Below are positions 1 to 7,773 of a DNA stretch of 64,000 nt, one piece after another. The notes beneath the pieces were generated by a model that worked only from the letters and a program-made list of their open reading frames with translations, did no database searches and had not been told where the DNA came from. The position numbers were made by a program, and so were the translations under genes. Source of the stretch: Streptomyces bikiniensis (GTDB taxonomy: Bacteria; Actinomycetota; Actinomycetes; Streptomycetales; Streptomycetaceae); contig JNWL01000002.1 in the NCBI GenBank assembly GCA_000716465.1, forward strand, positions 124,001-188,000, in the 5' to 3' direction. Position 1 is the first letter of the stretch. Each line of letters opens with the position of its first letter.

Positions 1-818
1 CGGCGCTCCTCCGCAACCCCGCCAAGCTCGCCGAAGGCGCCCTGCACGGAGGCGCGCTGCTGCGGTACGGCACCAGGCTCCTCACCCGTCACGCGGTGGT
101 CGGGGCCCACGGCTCCGCGCGCGTCGAGGCGGTGACCACGGTACGGCTCGGCCCCGACTGGCGCCCCCTGCCGGGCACCGGCCGCCGGATCCCCTGCGAC
201 GCGCTGGCCGTCGGCCACGGCCTCGTACCGCAGTTGGAACTCGCCACGACCCTCGGCTGCGCGACCCGCACGGCCGCCGACGGGACGGCCGCCCTCGTCC
301 TCGACGCCGAGCAGTCGACCTCGGTCCCCGGCGTCTGGGCGGCCGGGGAGGCGGGCGGCATCGGCGGCGCCCGACTCGCGGTCGTGGAGGGGACGCTGGC
401 AGCCGCCTCCGTCGCCCGCGCCCTCCTCGGCGGCGGAGCGCCGGGGCCGCGCGAGACCGCGCTCCGCCGCCGCCGCGACCGGCTGCGCGCGTTCGCGGAG
501 GCGATGGGCGGCGTGCACCGGCCCGGGCCCGGCTGGACCGGGTGGCTGCGGCCGGACACCGAGGTCTGCCGCTGCGAGGAGGTGCCGGCCGCCCGCGTGA
601 CGGAGGCCGTCGACGTCCTGGGCGCGCGGGACGCCCGTACGGTCAAACTGCTGACCCGCGCCGGAATGGGCTGGTGCCAGGGCCGCGTGTGCGGCCCCGC
701 CGTGGCCGCCCTCGCCGGGCACGCCTCCGGGGAGGGGGCGGTCCCGGACCGGCGCCCGCTCTCCTGCCCCGTACCGCTCCGGCATCTGGCGGAGCTTCCG
801 GAACCTCCTGCTGACTGA
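1..818 (+). CDS. FAD-dependent oxidoreductase with C-terminal [2Fe-2S] domain, hydroxyproline dehydrogenase subunit type (5' truncated)
   Basis: The reading frame is open from base 3, so the start lies left of the window. What remains is the end of a pyridine-nucleotide-disulphide-type FAD domain, including the typical VPGVWAAGEAGGIGGARLA segment that places FAD, followed by a BFD-like [2Fe-2S] domain with the cysteine pattern VCRCEEV and GMGWCQGRVC. This architecture is that of the alpha subunit of D-amino acid/D-hydroxyproline dehydrogenases (HcnB/OoxA type). Downstream genes for a 4-hydroxyproline epimerase and a DapA-family deaminase make oxidation of cis-4-hydroxy-D-proline to pyrroline-4-hydroxy-2-carboxylate the likely reaction; that substrate is inferred from context. 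The other dehydrogenase subunits would be upstream. A short inverted repeat, CTCCTG/CAGGAG (805-828), spans the stop codon. Confidence 0.85.
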   Translation, partial: ALLRNPAKLAEGALHGGALLRYGTRLLTRHAVVGAHGSARVEAVTTVRLGPDWRPLPGTGRRIPCDALAVGHGLVPQLELATTLGCATRTAADGTAALVLDAEQSTSVPGVWAAGEAGGIGGARLAVVEGTLAAASVARALLGGGAPGPRETALRRRRDRLRAFAEAMGGVHRPGPGWTGWLRPDTEVCRCEEVPAARVTEAVDVLGARDARTVKLLTRAGMGWCQGRVCGPAVAALAGHASGEGAVPDRRPLSCPVPLRHLAELPEPPAD

Positions 819-867
819 ACATCAGGAGTGGCCGTGCGCACGCCTCTTGTGGGCCGCGCACCCAGAA

Positions 868-881
868 GTAAAATGTCACAC
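868..881 (-). promoter_or_regulatory. Candidate regulator site upstream of the DapA-family gene
   Basis: Read on the minus strand this is GTGTGACATTTTAC. It matches ACGTGACATTGTAC at 2900-2913, upstream of the GntR gene, at 11 of 14 positions. The two copies are in opposite orientation, each 20-50 bases before a start codon in the same pathway. This is what autoregulation by the GntR protein would need, but the assignment is inference. Confidence 0.4.
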
Positions 882-901
882 ACCACACAAGGGAGTCCTT
901 C

Positions 902-1816
902 ATGGCCCACGAACAAGCCCCCGTGCACCGCGACCGCCCCTGGCGCGGCATCATGGTCGCCACCGCCCTCCCCTTCCGCGAGGACGGCTCCGTCGACCAC
1001 GACGCCTACGCGCACCACGTGGCCCGGCTGATCGCCGAGGGCTGCGACGGAGTCGTCCCGAACGGCTCCCTCGGCGAGTACCAGACGCTCACCGACGCCG
1101 AGCGCGCCCGCGTCGTACGGACCGCCGTCGAGGCGGCCGGGGACGGCGCCCGCGTCATGCCGGGCGTCTCCGCGTACGGCGGCGCCGAGGCCCGCCGCTG
1201 GGCCGAGCAGGCCGCCGAGGCCGGCGCCGGGTCCGTCCTGCTCCTGCCGCCCAACGCCTACCGGGCCGACGAGGCGGCCGTACGCGACCACTTCGCCGCC
1301 GTCGCCGCCGTCGGCCTGCCCGTCGTGGCCTACAACAACCCCCTCGACACCAAGGTCGACCTCACCCCCGCCCTCCTCGCCCGGCTCCACGCCGACGGCA
1401 GCGTCGTCGCCGTCAAGGAGTTCAGCGGGGACGTCCGCCGCGCCTACGAGATCGCCGAACTCGCCCCCGGACTCGACCTGCTGGTCGGCGCCGACGACGT
1501 CCTCCTCGAACTCGCCCTCGCCGGCGCGGTCGGCTGGGTCGCCGGCTACCCCAACGCCCTCCCGCGCACCTGCGCCGCCCTCTACCGGGCCGCCGTCGCG
1601 GGCGACCTCGACACCGCCCTCCCGCTCTACCGGTCCCTCCACCCGCTCCTGCGCTGGGACTCGAAGACCGGGTTCGTCCAGGCGATCAAGCTCTCCATGG
1701 ACCTCGCCGGACACCGCGGCGGCATCACCCGGCCGCCCCGGCTCCCGCTCGCGCCCGAGCAGGAGGCCGCCGTGCGGGCCGCCACGGAGAAGGTCCTCGC
1801 GGAGGGCCACGCGTAA
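902..1816 (+). CDS. DapA-family lyase/deaminase, probable 1-pyrroline-4-hydroxy-2-carboxylate deaminase
   Basis: This 304-residue protein has the whole dihydrodipicolinate synthase (DapA) barrel. The proton-relay tyrosine is in VVAYNNP (Tyr144) and the Schiff-base lysine in VVAVKEFSGD (Lys172). DapA itself sits in lysine biosynthesis, but this gene lies between an FAD dehydrogenase and a 4-hydroxyproline epimerase. In the bacterial hydroxyproline pathway a DapA-family enzyme converts pyrroline-4-hydroxy-2-carboxylate to alpha-ketoglutarate semialdehyde with loss of ammonia. The start is chosen for the GGGAG ribosome site at 891-895. The expected semialdehyde dehydrogenase is not in the window. 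Confidence 0.82.
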   Translation: MAHEQAPVHRDRPWRGIMVATALPFREDGSVDHDAYAHHVARLIAEGCDGVVPNGSLGEYQTLTDAERARVVRTAVEAAGDGARVMPGVSAYGGAEARRWAEQAAEAGAGSVLLLPPNAYRADEAAVRDHFAAVAAVGLPVVAYNNPLDTKVDLTPALLARLHADGSVVAVKEFSGDVRRAYEIAELAPGLDLLVGADDVLLELALAGAVGWVAGYPNALPRTCAALYRAAVAGDLDTALPLYRSLHPLLRWDSKTGFVQAIKLSMDLAGHRGGITRPPRLPLAPEQEAAVRAATEKVLAEGHA

Positions 1817-1861
1817 CCCCGTACGCCCGCCCTCCCTCAAGGCACCGACAGAAGGGGAACC

Positions 1862-2866
1862 ATGCGCACCCGCCACGTCTACCACGCGGTGGACTCCCAC
1901 ACCGAAGGCATGCCCACCCGGGTGATCACCGGCGGCCTCGGGGTGATCCCCGGAGCCACGATGGCCGAGCGGCGGCTCCACTTCGCCGCACACCTCGACC
2001 ACGTCCGCACCCTCCTCATGTACGAGCCGCGCGGCCACGCCGCGATGAGCGGCGCGGTCCTCCAGCCGCCCACCCGCCCCGACGCCGACTACGGCGTCCT
2101 CTACATCGAGGTCTCCGGACTCCTCCCGATGTGCGGCCACGGCACCATCGGGGTCGCCACCGTCCTCGTGGAGACGGGCATGGTGCCGGTGGCCGAACCG
2201 GTCACCACCATCCGCCTCGACACCCCGGCGGGGCTCGTGAGCGTCGACGTACGGGTGGAGGACGGCGCCGCGAAGGCGGTCACCCTCACCAACGTGCCGT
2301 CCTACTGCGTCGGCCTCGACCTCAAGGCGGACGTGCCCGGGTACGGCACCGTCACCTACGACCTCGCCTACGGCGGCAACTTCTACGCCTTCGTGGACCT
2401 CGACGCCCTGGGGCTGCCCTTCGACCGCGCCCGCAAGGACGACCTCCTCGCCGCCGGACTCGCCGTCATGGCCGCGATCGACGCGGGACCCGACCGGCCC
2501 GTCCACCCGGAGAACCCCGCCATCGCCGGGGTCAAGCACGTCTACCTGGCCGCGCCCGGCTCCGACGCCACCCGCTCGCGCCACGCCATGGCCATCCACC
2601 CCGGCTGGTTCGACCGCTCCCCGTGCGGCACCGGCACCAGCGCCCGCATGGCCCAGCTGCACGCCCGGGGACTCCTCGCCCCCGACACCGACTTCGTCAA
2701 CGAGTCCTTCATCGGAACCGAGTTCACCGGCCGGATCGTCGGAGAGACCACCGTGGGCGGACGGCCCGCCGTGGTCCCCACCGTCACCGGCCGGGCCTGG
2801 ATCACCGGCACGGCCCAGTACTTCCTCGACCCCGACGACCCGTTCCCCGCGGGCTTCCTGCTCTGA
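1862..2866 (+). CDS. 4-hydroxyproline 2-epimerase (proline racemase family)
   Basis: The 334-residue protein belongs to the proline racemase superfamily. It retains both catalytic cysteines, Cys91 in LPMCGHGTIG and Cys255 in SPCGTGTSA. A threonine in place of the first would indicate trans-3-hydroxyproline dehydratase, so two cysteines point to racemase or epimerase chemistry. With the neighbouring dehydrogenase and DapA-like deaminase, the likely reaction is trans-4-hydroxy-L-proline to cis-4-hydroxy-D-proline, the first step of hydroxyproline (collagen) use. It follows the deaminase gene by 45 bases, with an AGAAGGGGAA ribosome site. Proline racemase activity cannot be excluded from sequence alone. 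Confidence 0.88.
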   Translation: MRTRHVYHAVDSHTEGMPTRVITGGLGVIPGATMAERRLHFAAHLDHVRTLLMYEPRGHAAMSGAVLQPPTRPDADYGVLYIEVSGLLPMCGHGTIGVATVLVETGMVPVAEPVTTIRLDTPAGLVSVDVRVEDGAAKAVTLTNVPSYCVGLDLKADVPGYGTVTYDLAYGGNFYAFVDLDALGLPFDRARKDDLLAAGLAVMAAIDAGPDRPVHPENPAIAGVKHVYLAAPGSDATRSRHAMAIHPGWFDRSPCGTGTSARMAQLHARGLLAPDTDFVNESFIGTEFTGRIVGETTVGGRPAVVPTVTGRAWITGTAQYFLDPDDPFPAGFLL

Positions 2867-2899
2867 AGTCCTTCGGTGACGGTCGGACCGGACGGCGAA

Positions 2900-2913
2900 A
2901 CGTGACATTGTAC
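2900..2913 (+). promoter_or_regulatory. Candidate operator/promoter element of the GntR gene
   Basis: ACGTGACATTGTAC lies 33 bases before the GntR start in a short 80-base gap. It overlaps ATTGTACGAT, an imperfect palindrome of the kind FadR-subfamily GntR proteins bind. The same motif, inverted, is at 868-881. Confidence 0.4.
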
Positions 2914-2946
2914 GATGCCCCTCCGTGACTTCTCGGAGGACGCACG

Positions 2947-3633
2947 ATGGGTGACCTGAAGCAGTACGGCCTCGTCAGGGCGCAGGAACGGCTCCGCGAC
3001 CAGGTCGGGCACGCCCTCCGCGCGGCCCTGATAGCCGGAGAGCTGCGCCCCGGCCAGGTCTACTCGGCCCCCGGCCTCGCGGCCGACCTCGGCGTCTCCG
3101 CGACCCCGGTCCGCGAGGCCATGCTCGACCTGGCCCGCGAGGGCCTGGTCGAGCCCGTCCGCAACAAGGGCTTCCGCATCACCGAGGTCGGCGAGCGCGA
3201 CCTCGACCAGTACACCGAACTGCGCACCCTCATCGAGGTCCCCACCGTCGGCCGGGTCACGAGGACGGCGTCGCGGGAACAGCTGGAGGAACTCCGGCCG
3301 GTCGCCGAGGAGATCGTCGCCCGCGCCCGCGCCCACGACCTCATCGGCTACCTGGAGGCGGACCGCCGCTTCCACCTCGCCCTGCTCGGCCTCTCCGGCA
3401 ACGAGCGGCTCGTCGAGACCGTCGGGGACCTGCGCAAGCGCTCCCGCCTCTACGGCCTGACGGGTCTGGACGAGGCCGGTCTGCTCGTCTCCTCCGCCGA
3501 GGAGCACGTCGAACTCCTCGACCTCATGATCGCCGGGGACGCGCGCGGCGCCGAGGCCTGCATGCGCCGCCACCTCGGCCACGTCCGCTCCCTGTGGGCC
3601 GAGGGCCGCGACAAGCCGGCGGAACGCCGGTAG
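2947..3633 (+). CDS. GntR-family regulator (FadR subfamily), probable hydroxyproline operon regulator
   Basis: The 228-residue protein has an N-terminal winged helix (about residues 15-80, with AADLGVSATPVREAMLDLAREGLV as the recognition region) and an all-helical C-terminal FCD domain (about 90-215) with the metal/ligand histidines expected in RRFHLALL and MRRHLGHVR. FCD regulators bind carboxylate ligands. It closes the hydroxyproline gene set and most likely senses a pathway metabolite. The start has a strong GGAGGA site at 2935-2940. Its own upstream motif recurs before the deaminase gene. Confidence 0.85.
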   Translation: MGDLKQYGLVRAQERLRDQVGHALRAALIAGELRPGQVYSAPGLAADLGVSATPVREAMLDLAREGLVEPVRNKGFRITEVGERDLDQYTELRTLIEVPTVGRVTRTASREQLEELRPVAEEIVARARAHDLIGYLEADRRFHLALLGLSGNERLVETVGDLRKRSRLYGLTGLDEAGLLVSSAEEHVELLDLMIAGDARGAEACMRRHLGHVRSLWAEGRDKPAERR

Positions 3634-3656
3634 CACCGCCCCGCGGAGCGGGCCTC

Positions 3657-3812
3657 GGAAACGGTTCCGGACCGGCTCCGGGACTGGTTCCGGTCGGTTC
3701 CGGACCGGCTCCGGGATCGGTTCCGGATCGGCCTCGGGTCGGTTCCGGATCGGCCTCGGGTCGGTTCCGGATCGGCCTCGGGACCGGCTCCGGGGCCGGT
3801 TCCGCACGGCCT
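3657..3812. repeat. GC-rich imperfect tandem repeat, 22-base unit
   Basis: The gap between the GntR gene and the aminotransferase is filled by variants of GGTTCCGGATCGGCCTCGGG. Three almost perfect 22-base units lie at 3719-3740, 3741-3762 and 3763-3784, with more diverged copies on both sides. No gene can be supported here. Each unit contains short self-complementary TCCGGA, so the array could fold as RNA. Confidence 0.8.
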
Positions 3813-3856
3813 CGGAGCGCGCCAACTCGGCGTGCCCGGGCGAAAATCTCACGATC

Positions 3857-3892
3857 TGGACATCGCCCCGCACATCTATATGCTGACAGCAT
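3857..3892 (+). promoter_or_regulatory. Predicted leaderless promoter with palindromic operator
   Basis: A TGGACA -35 box (3857-3862), a 16-base spacer and a TATGCT -10 box (3879-3884) would start transcription at about 3891, the A of the aminotransferase ATG. There is no ribosome site upstream of that ATG, so a leaderless mRNA fits. A perfect inverted repeat, ATGCTG-A-CAGCAT (3880-3892), covers the -10 box and reaches into the start codon. A bound repressor would block transcription directly. Confidence 0.55.
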
Positions 3893-5117
3893 GTTTCCCG
3901 CCGACTCCACGCCCGCGCACGCCGGTCCCCCCGCCTCCGCCGCGCCCGTGCCGGCCGTCGCCTCCCGCCTGGCGAACGTCGGCTCGTCGCCCGTACGGGA
4001 CATCCTGGCGCTCACGGCACGGCCCGAGATGATCTCCTTCGCCGGCGGCCTCCCCGCCCCCGAGCTGTTCGACGTCGCCGGGATGCGGGCCGCGTACGAC
4101 CGGGTCCTCACGGAGAACCCGCGGCAGGCCCTCCAGTACTCCACGACCGAGGGCGACCCGGAGCTGCGCGCCGCCGTCGCCGACCGGCTCACCGCGCGCG
4201 GACTGCCCACGGAGGCCGACGACCTGCTCGTCACCACCGGCTCGCAGCAGGCCCTCACGCTCCTCACCACCGCCCTCCTCGAACCGGGCGCCGTGGTCCT
4301 GGTCGAGGACCCCTGCTACCTCGCCGCCCTCCAGACCTTCGCCTTCGCCGGGGCCCGCGTCGTCCCCGTGCCCACCGACGACCGGGGCGTCGTCCCGGAG
4401 GCCCTGGAGGAGATCGCGGCCCGCGAGAACCCGACCCTCCTCTACGTCGTCCCCACCTTCCAGAACCCCACGGGCCGCACCCTCCCCGCCGAGCGCCGCA
4501 CCGCCGTCGCCGAGGCCGCGGCCCGCCACGGCTTCTGGATCGTCGAGGACGACCCGTACGGCGAACTGCGGTACGACGGCGAGCCCGTCCCCTGGATCGC
4601 CGCCGACCCCGCGGCGGCCGACCGCACCGTCCTGCTCGGCTCCTTCTCCAAGGTGATGGCCCCCGGCCTCCGGCTCGGACACCTGCGCGCCCCCGCCGGG
4701 CTGCGCCGCTCCTGCGTCATCGCCAAACAGGCCGCCGACCTGCACACCTCGACCATCGACCAGGCCGCGGCCGCGCGGTACCTGCGCGACAGCGACCTCG
4801 ACGCGCACGTGGCGGTCATCCGCGCCGCCTACCGGGAGCGCAGGGACGCGATGCTCGAAGGCCTGCCGGCCGCGCTGCCCGAGGGCAGCCGGTGGAACAG
4901 GCCGGAGGGCGGCATGTTCGTCTGGGCGACCCTGCCCGAGGGGTACGACGCCACGACCCTCCTGAGGACCGCCGTCGGTCACGAGGTGGCGTACGTGCCG
5001 GGAGCGCCGTTCTTCTGCGGCGAACCGGACCCGGCCGCCATGCGGTTGTCGTTCACGACGCACTCGCCCGACGAGATCGGGGAAGGCCTCCGCAGGCTCG
5101 CCAAGAGCTTCGTCTGA
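3891..5117 (+). CDS. PLP-dependent class I/II aminotransferase (2-aminoadipate aminotransferase-like)
   Basis: This is a 408-residue fold-type I aminotransferase. The PLP lysine is Lys254 in LGSFSKVMAPGLRLG, and the usual YVVPTFQNPTGR and VEDDPYGELRY segments are present. It resembles LysN/MocR aminotransferase domains, but there is no N-terminal GntR domain. The open frame extends upstream to 3594 through repeat DNA, so I chose the ATG at 3891, where family similarity begins and a leaderless promoter fits. Substrate is unknown; branched, aromatic or aminoadipate-type amino acids are usual for the family. It is not clearly part of the hydroxyproline operon. Confidence 0.85.
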   Translation: MFPADSTPAHAGPPASAAPVPAVASRLANVGSSPVRDILALTARPEMISFAGGLPAPELFDVAGMRAAYDRVLTENPRQALQYSTTEGDPELRAAVADRLTARGLPTEADDLLVTTGSQQALTLLTTALLEPGAVVLVEDPCYLAALQTFAFAGARVVPVPTDDRGVVPEALEEIAARENPTLLYVVPTFQNPTGRTLPAERRTAVAEAAARHGFWIVEDDPYGELRYDGEPVPWIAADPAAADRTVLLGSFSKVMAPGLRLGHLRAPAGLRRSCVIAKQAADLHTSTIDQAAAARYLRDSDLDAHVAVIRAAYRERRDAMLEGLPAALPEGSRWNRPEGGMFVWATLPEGYDATTLLRTAVGHEVAYVPGAPFFCGEPDPAAMRLSFTTHSPDEIGEGLRRLAKSFV

Positions 5118-5118
5118 C

Positions 5119-5153
5119 CCGGACCGGTGATACGAGCCGGTGACACGGTCCGG
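5119..5153. terminator. Possible terminator hairpin after the aminotransferase
   Basis: An 8-base inverted repeat, CCGGACCG (5119-5126) and CGGTCCGG (5146-5153), starts just after the stop codon. The loop is 19 bases and there is no T-run, which is common for actinobacterial terminators but makes the call uncertain. Confidence 0.35.
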
Positions 5154-5276
5154 TGGTACGGGGCCGGGGCGGGGGAGTGGGCCGACCGGGTGAGCTTCCG
5201 GCCCGTCCGCCCGCCGCACCGCCATCACGCCGTGTCGTTGTTGGGCCGAACGGGTGAGTAGCGGGAGGATGGACCC

Positions 5277-5717
5277 ATGAGTAGGTACGAGAGGTACGAC
5301 GTCACCGACGAGCAGTGGGAGGGCCTCGCGCAGGTCGTGCCCCTGCGCGGCCGTGACGAATGGCCGTCCAGGGTCGACCACCGCACGATCCCCGAGCAGT
5401 ACGAGTCCGCCGAGCAGCGCCGCATGGTCGTGCTCCGGGTGCAGGTCTTCGCCGACGCCCGCGAGGTCGCCGAGTACCTCATCGCCCAGATCCCGGTGCT
5501 CCTCGACCTGACGAGCGCCGACACCGAGGTCGCCAAGCGGATTCTCGACTTCAGCAGCGGCGTCGTCTTCGGGCTCGGCAGCGGGATGCACCGCGTCGAC
5601 CGGAACGTCTTCCTGCTCGCCCCCGCGGGCACGGAGGTCGAGGGCGCGGAGGGCGCGGAGGGCGCGGACGAGGAGGAGGTCGTGGGGGGCCGGACCGCCG
5701 GCGTCCCCCGATCGTAG
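5277..5717 (+). CDS. sepF: SepF-family cell division protein (paralogue outside the dcw cluster)
   Basis: The 146-residue protein matches SepF. Residues about 45-125 form the SepF core, ending in the diagnostic KRILDFSSGVVFGLGSGMHRV and FLLAPAG segments. SepF binds FtsZ filaments and ties the Z-ring to the membrane. The canonical actinobacterial gene lies beside ftsZ in the dcw cluster; here no dcw gene is nearby, so this is probably one of the extra SepF-like copies Streptomyces carries. The N-terminus (MSRYERYDVTDEQWEG) lacks an obvious amphipathic membrane helix. The C-terminus is an acidic EGAEGAEGADEEE tail. A GGGAGGA ribosome site precedes the ATG. Confidence 0.85.
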   Translation: MSRYERYDVTDEQWEGLAQVVPLRGRDEWPSRVDHRTIPEQYESAEQRRMVVLRVQVFADAREVAEYLIAQIPVLLDLTSADTEVAKRILDFSSGVVFGLGSGMHRVDRNVFLLAPAGTEVEGAEGAEGADEEEVVGGRTAGVPRS

Positions 5718-5772
5718 GAAGGTCCGCCCGACGTAACGGTTCGCCGGGGAAAGGGCTGCGTACGGTCCGGAC

Positions 5773-7215
5773 ATGGACCTCACCGGCGGCTCCGCGCCCG
5801 CCCGCACGTCGAAGAACCGCTCCTCCGACCTCGTACCCGGCCCCGACTCCGTCACTCCTGCCGGTTCCGGTTCCGGCCCCGGTTCTCCTTCCCTTTCCCC
5901 CTCCCCCCTTCCCGTTTCCGGCGGCGCCGTTCCTTCCAGCGCCACGCCTTCCCCCGGGTTCCGCGTCCCGGAGGCCCGTACCTCCACCGCGTCCGCCTCC
6001 GGGGCGGCCGCTTCCCTCCCGCGCGCTTCCCGGTCCCGTGCCTCCGTCCCCGAGGCACGGGGCCCGGTCGCGCCGGAGACACCGGGAGCCCGGCCCGACG
6101 CCCGGCCCGCCGTCACCGAACTGCGCCTCTCCGCGTTCGCCGGACACCGCTCCGCCGTGTACGCGCTCGGTCCCGTGACCCTCTTCACCGGGCCCAGCGG
6201 CAGCGGCAAGACCACCACCCTGCGGGCGTACGAGGCGCTGGCCCGGCTCGGCGCGGGCGACCCGCTCGACGAGGTGTTCCCGGACGCCGCCGACCTCGTT
6301 CCCGAGCGCGCCCGGCCCGACACGCAGGGCCGGCGCGGGTTCCGCATCGGCTGCACCGTCGACGGACCGTGCGGCCCCGTCAGCCTGGACCTCGCCGTGC
6401 AGGCCGAACCCCGGCTCCGCATCGTCGGCGAACGGCTCACCGCACGGGACCGCACCCTGCTCGCCACCGCCCTCCGGGACCCCGGGCGCAGCACCGTCCA
6501 GGCCGAGTGGCACACGGCGGGCACCACCTCCGTGACCAGGGCCCCGCTCCCGGACGACCTGCTCGGTACGGCCCTGCTGCCGCTGCGGGTCGCCGGCAGG
6601 ACCCCCGGACAGCTGGAGGTCCTGGCCGCCGCCGAGCAGGTGGTCGTCGGGCTGCGGTCCGCCTTCGCCTGCGACCCCCGGCCCGAACGGATGCGGGCCC
6701 CCGTGCCGCCGGGCGAGGGACGGCTGCGGCGCGACTGCGCCAACCTCGCCGAGGTCCTGCACCGCACCCACACCGACTGCCCGCGCCGCCACCACCGCCT
6801 CGCGGTCGTGGCGGGAGCGGGCTGCGCGGGGACCGTCACGGGGCTCGGGGTGCGGGAGCTCCGCGAGGGCACCGTCCGGGCGGTGCTCGAACGGGGCGGC
6901 CGGCCCGCGACCCCGCTCGGACGCCTCGGCGACGGCGAACTGCGCTATCTGGCGCTCGCGCTCACCCTGCTCACGGGCCCCGGGGTCCTGGAGATGGACC
7001 GCATCGCCGAGGTGCCCGACGCCATGCAGAGCCTGACGCTGCTCGCCGACGGCCTCGACCGGGGCCTCGACCGGCGCCAGTCGGCCGAACTGCTGCGGCT
7101 CGCCGTGGAGATCGCCGGGGACGGGCACATCAGGGTGGCGGGCGCGGTGGGCGACCGGACGGCGGCGGAGGCGCGCCGGACGCCCGGGGCGACGGTGGTA
7201 GACCTGAGCGCGTGA
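5773..7215 (+). CDS. P-loop ATP-binding protein (AAA/ABC-type ATPase)
   Basis: A 480-residue protein with a Walker A motif, TGPSGSGKTTT, at about residues 140-150. It sits in the context LGPVTLFTGPSGSGKTT, which resembles RecF/SMC-type or OLD-type ATPases. A conserved segment near the C-terminus, LGRLGDGELRYLALALTLL, looks like a signature (ABC C-loop-like) motif. The first 110 residues are Ser/Pro/Ala-rich and probably disordered; homology would start at ARPAVTELRLSAFAGH. It overlaps the MazG-like gene by four bases (GTGA), so the two are likely translated together. A role in nucleotide or DNA quality control is a guess from that pairing. Confidence 0.7.
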   Translation: MDLTGGSAPARTSKNRSSDLVPGPDSVTPAGSGSGPGSPSLSPSPLPVSGGAVPSSATPSPGFRVPEARTSTASASGAAASLPRASRSRASVPEARGPVAPETPGARPDARPAVTELRLSAFAGHRSAVYALGPVTLFTGPSGSGKTTTLRAYEALARLGAGDPLDEVFPDAADLVPERARPDTQGRRGFRIGCTVDGPCGPVSLDLAVQAEPRLRIVGERLTARDRTLLATALRDPGRSTVQAEWHTAGTTSVTRAPLPDDLLGTALLPLRVAGRTPGQLEVLAAAEQVVVGLRSAFACDPRPERMRAPVPPGEGRLRRDCANLAEVLHRTHTDCPRRHHRLAVVAGAGCAGTVTGLGVRELREGTVRAVLERGGRPATPLGRLGDGELRYLALALTLLTGPGVLEMDRIAEVPDAMQSLTLLADGLDRGLDRRQSAELLRLAVEIAGDGHIRVAGAVGDRTAAEARRTPGATVVDLSA

Positions 7216-7622
7216 CGCACGAAGAGACGACGGACGACGGTGTGGCGGGGCTCCGGCGCAGGCTGGTCGCGTTCGCGGCCGCCCGCGACTGGCAGCCCTA
7301 CCACACGCCCAAGAACCTGGCGGCGGCCCTCAGCGTGGAGGCGGCCGAACTCCTGGAGATTTTCCAGTGGTTGACCCCCGAGCAGGCCGAGCGCGTGATG
7401 GAGGACCCGGAGTCGGCCCACCGGGTCGCCGACGAGGTGGCGGACGTGTTCGCCTACCTCCTCCAGTTCTGCGAGGCGCTCGGGATCGATCCGCTGGCGG
7501 CGCTCGCGGCCAAGATCGACCGCAACGAGCTCCGCTTCCCCGCCGAACGGCGGGAGGGAGGGGGCGAGAGGCAGGAGGAGGACGGGGAGCGGGGTGAGGG
7601 AGGGGTGGGAAGAGACCTGTGA
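7212..7622 (+). CDS. MazG-like nucleotide pyrophosphohydrolase
   Basis: The 136-residue protein is an all-alpha NTP pyrophosphohydrolase of the MazG/RS21-C6 (dCTPase-like) type. Magnesium ligands fit EAAELLEIFQW (Glu43, Glu46) and ADEVADVFAYLL (Glu75, Asp78). Members hydrolyse (d)NTPs or modified nucleotides to the monophosphate. The GTG start overlaps the stop of the upstream ATPase gene. The C-terminal 25 residues are a low-complexity Glu/Gly/Arg tail. Confidence 0.85.
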   Translation: MTHEETTDDGVAGLRRRLVAFAAARDWQPYHTPKNLAAALSVEAAELLEIFQWLTPEQAERVMEDPESAHRVADEVADVFAYLLQFCEALGIDPLAALAAKIDRNELRFPAERREGGGERQEEDGERGEGGVGRDL

Positions 7623-7632
7623 ACGAAGATCG

Positions 7633-7648
7633 TCACTCTTCGGAGTGA
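7633..7648 (+). terminator. UUCG-capped hairpin after the MazG-like gene
   Basis: TCACTC-TTCG-GAGTGA forms a perfect 6-base stem with a UUCG tetraloop, 11 bases after the stop codon. There is no following T-run. A second weak repeat, CACTC/GAGTG, lies about 85 bases further on. Confidence 0.5.
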
Positions 7649-7773
7649 TCGACTTTCCCCCATCAAGCCTCCTGTCCACAGATTTCCGAATTCCTCTGGT
7701 GTTTGGGCTCAGGTCGCCTCACTCTGGGTAATGACTGAGTGGGTGGCAAGTCGTGGGAACGGGGGCGGTGTTG

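Noticed and set aside
89..2908. 939-codon minus-strand open frame opposite the hydroxyproline genes
   Set aside because: It mirrors four well-supported plus-strand genes. Very high GC removes stop codons from antisense frames. Its Gly/Val/Asp-rich translation has no domain.
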